A DNA stretch of 25,698 nucleotides from Gammaproteobacteria bacterium. Lineage in GTDB: Bacteria > Pseudomonadota > Gammaproteobacteria > SZUA-152. The translations under genes were made by a program, and so were the position numbers. Shown here one piece after another: positions 25,455 through 25,698 of this stretch. The DNA lies in the NCBI GenBank assembly GCA_030617485.1, contig JAUWVK010000007.1, positions 1-25,698 on the forward strand, in the 5' to 3' direction. A model generated the notes under the pieces. It did not search any database. It saw only the letters and a program-made list of their open reading frames with translations, and had not been told where the DNA came from. Position 1 is the stretch's first letter, and each line of letters opens with the position of its first letter.

Positions 25455-25698
25455 ATCAAACGTATTGGTCACCATCGGTTTCACGTTAGCTTGTGGCACA
25501 TGACACTGGGTACAGACATAACGCGCGCCTATTAACTCCGTCGTTACCTTTCCCGGCGCATGACGTAAATCTGTGTAATGGCTGGCAGGCATAGCAGTCG
25601 CCTGGCCTTTGACCTTTTTGCCTTGCATCGCCGGATTATCATGACACATCTTGCAAGCGTTGTTTTTTGTGCTAACCGGTAAAAATGCTTCTATGTTG
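25449..25698 (-). CDS. napB: Periplasmic nitrate reductase cytochrome subunit NapB (C-terminal part)
   Basis: The visible 82 residues run in from the right edge and end at TAA (complement of 25449-25451). Two c-type haem sites are present: CKMCH and CTQCH, the latter in ARYVCTQCHVPQANVKPMVTNTF, which closely resembles the end of NapB. NapB passes electrons from NapC to the catalytic subunit NapA in the periplasm. The motif SHYTDLR between the haem sites provides a likely axial histidine, as in the family. The N-terminal part and signal peptide are outside the window. It converges on the cassette, whose attC core overlaps its stop codon. Confidence 0.9.
   Translation of the reverse strand, partial: NIEAFLPVSTKNNACKMCHDNPAMQGKKVKGQATAMPASHYTDLRHAPGKVTTELIGARYVCTQCHVPQANVKPMVTNTFDD

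Noticed and set aside
1..25698. CRISPR arrays, rRNA, tRNA, insertion sequences
   Set aside because: No regularly spaced direct repeats other than the coding chpA repeat, no transposase, and no tRNA- or rRNA-like sequence was recognised by eye.

Overview
The window reads as a chromosomal segment of a gammaproteobacterium with type IV pili, close in gene order to Pseudomonas and its marine relatives. The stretch pyrC'-pyrB-pyrR-ruvX-yqgE-tonB3-gshB-pilG-pilH-pilI-pilJ-pilK-chpA-chpB-chpC matches what I recall of the PA0401-PA0415 neighbourhood of P. aeruginosa. Base composition is moderate rather than Pseudomonas-like high GC, so I would not name a genus; a Cellvibrionales- or Marinobacter-like lineage is plausible. 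A periplasmic nitrate reductase subunit (NapB) and a small c-type cytochrome at the edges suggest respiratory flexibility.

Layout. Bases 1-141 hold the end of a small cytochrome c, closed by a strong terminator. recG (283-2436, + strand) follows and ends in its own terminator. From 2605 to 15265 the minus strand carries the complete Pil-Chp chemosensory operon, transcribed pilG to chpC: two single-domain receivers (PilG, PilH), two CheW-type adaptors (PilI, ChpC), the transducer PilJ, methyltransferase PilK, methylesterase ChpB and the giant multi-phosphotransfer kinase ChpA. This system senses surface contact and controls twitching motility and, in Pseudomonas, cAMP levels. A 467-base divergent intergenic region with a perfect palindrome separates it from gshB.

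From 15733 to 24766 everything is on the + strand: gshB; a three-gene envelope module not in the Pseudomonas arrangement as I recall it (ApbE-like flavin transferase lipoprotein, membrane-anchored NusG-II protein, Gx-family membrane protein); a TonB3-like protein; then yqgE-ruvX-pyrR-pyrB-pyrC'-pyrK. pyrR/pyrB/pyrC' are coupled by 4-base ATGA overlaps. PyrC' has lost metal ligands and is probably the structural, non-catalytic partner of PyrB. PyrK is an iron-sulfur flavoprotein partner of class 1B dihydroorotate dehydrogenase.

The most unusual element is at 24795-25448: a solitary integron gene cassette carrying a GNAT acetyltransferase and a full attC site, with no integrase in view. It sits between the convergent pyrK and napB genes, and its right-hand crossover point falls at the edge of the napB stop codon. 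Other points worth a look are a 108-bp tandem repeat encoding an acidic linker in ChpA, a reduced set of ChpA phosphotransfer sites, and the odd TTG start of recG.
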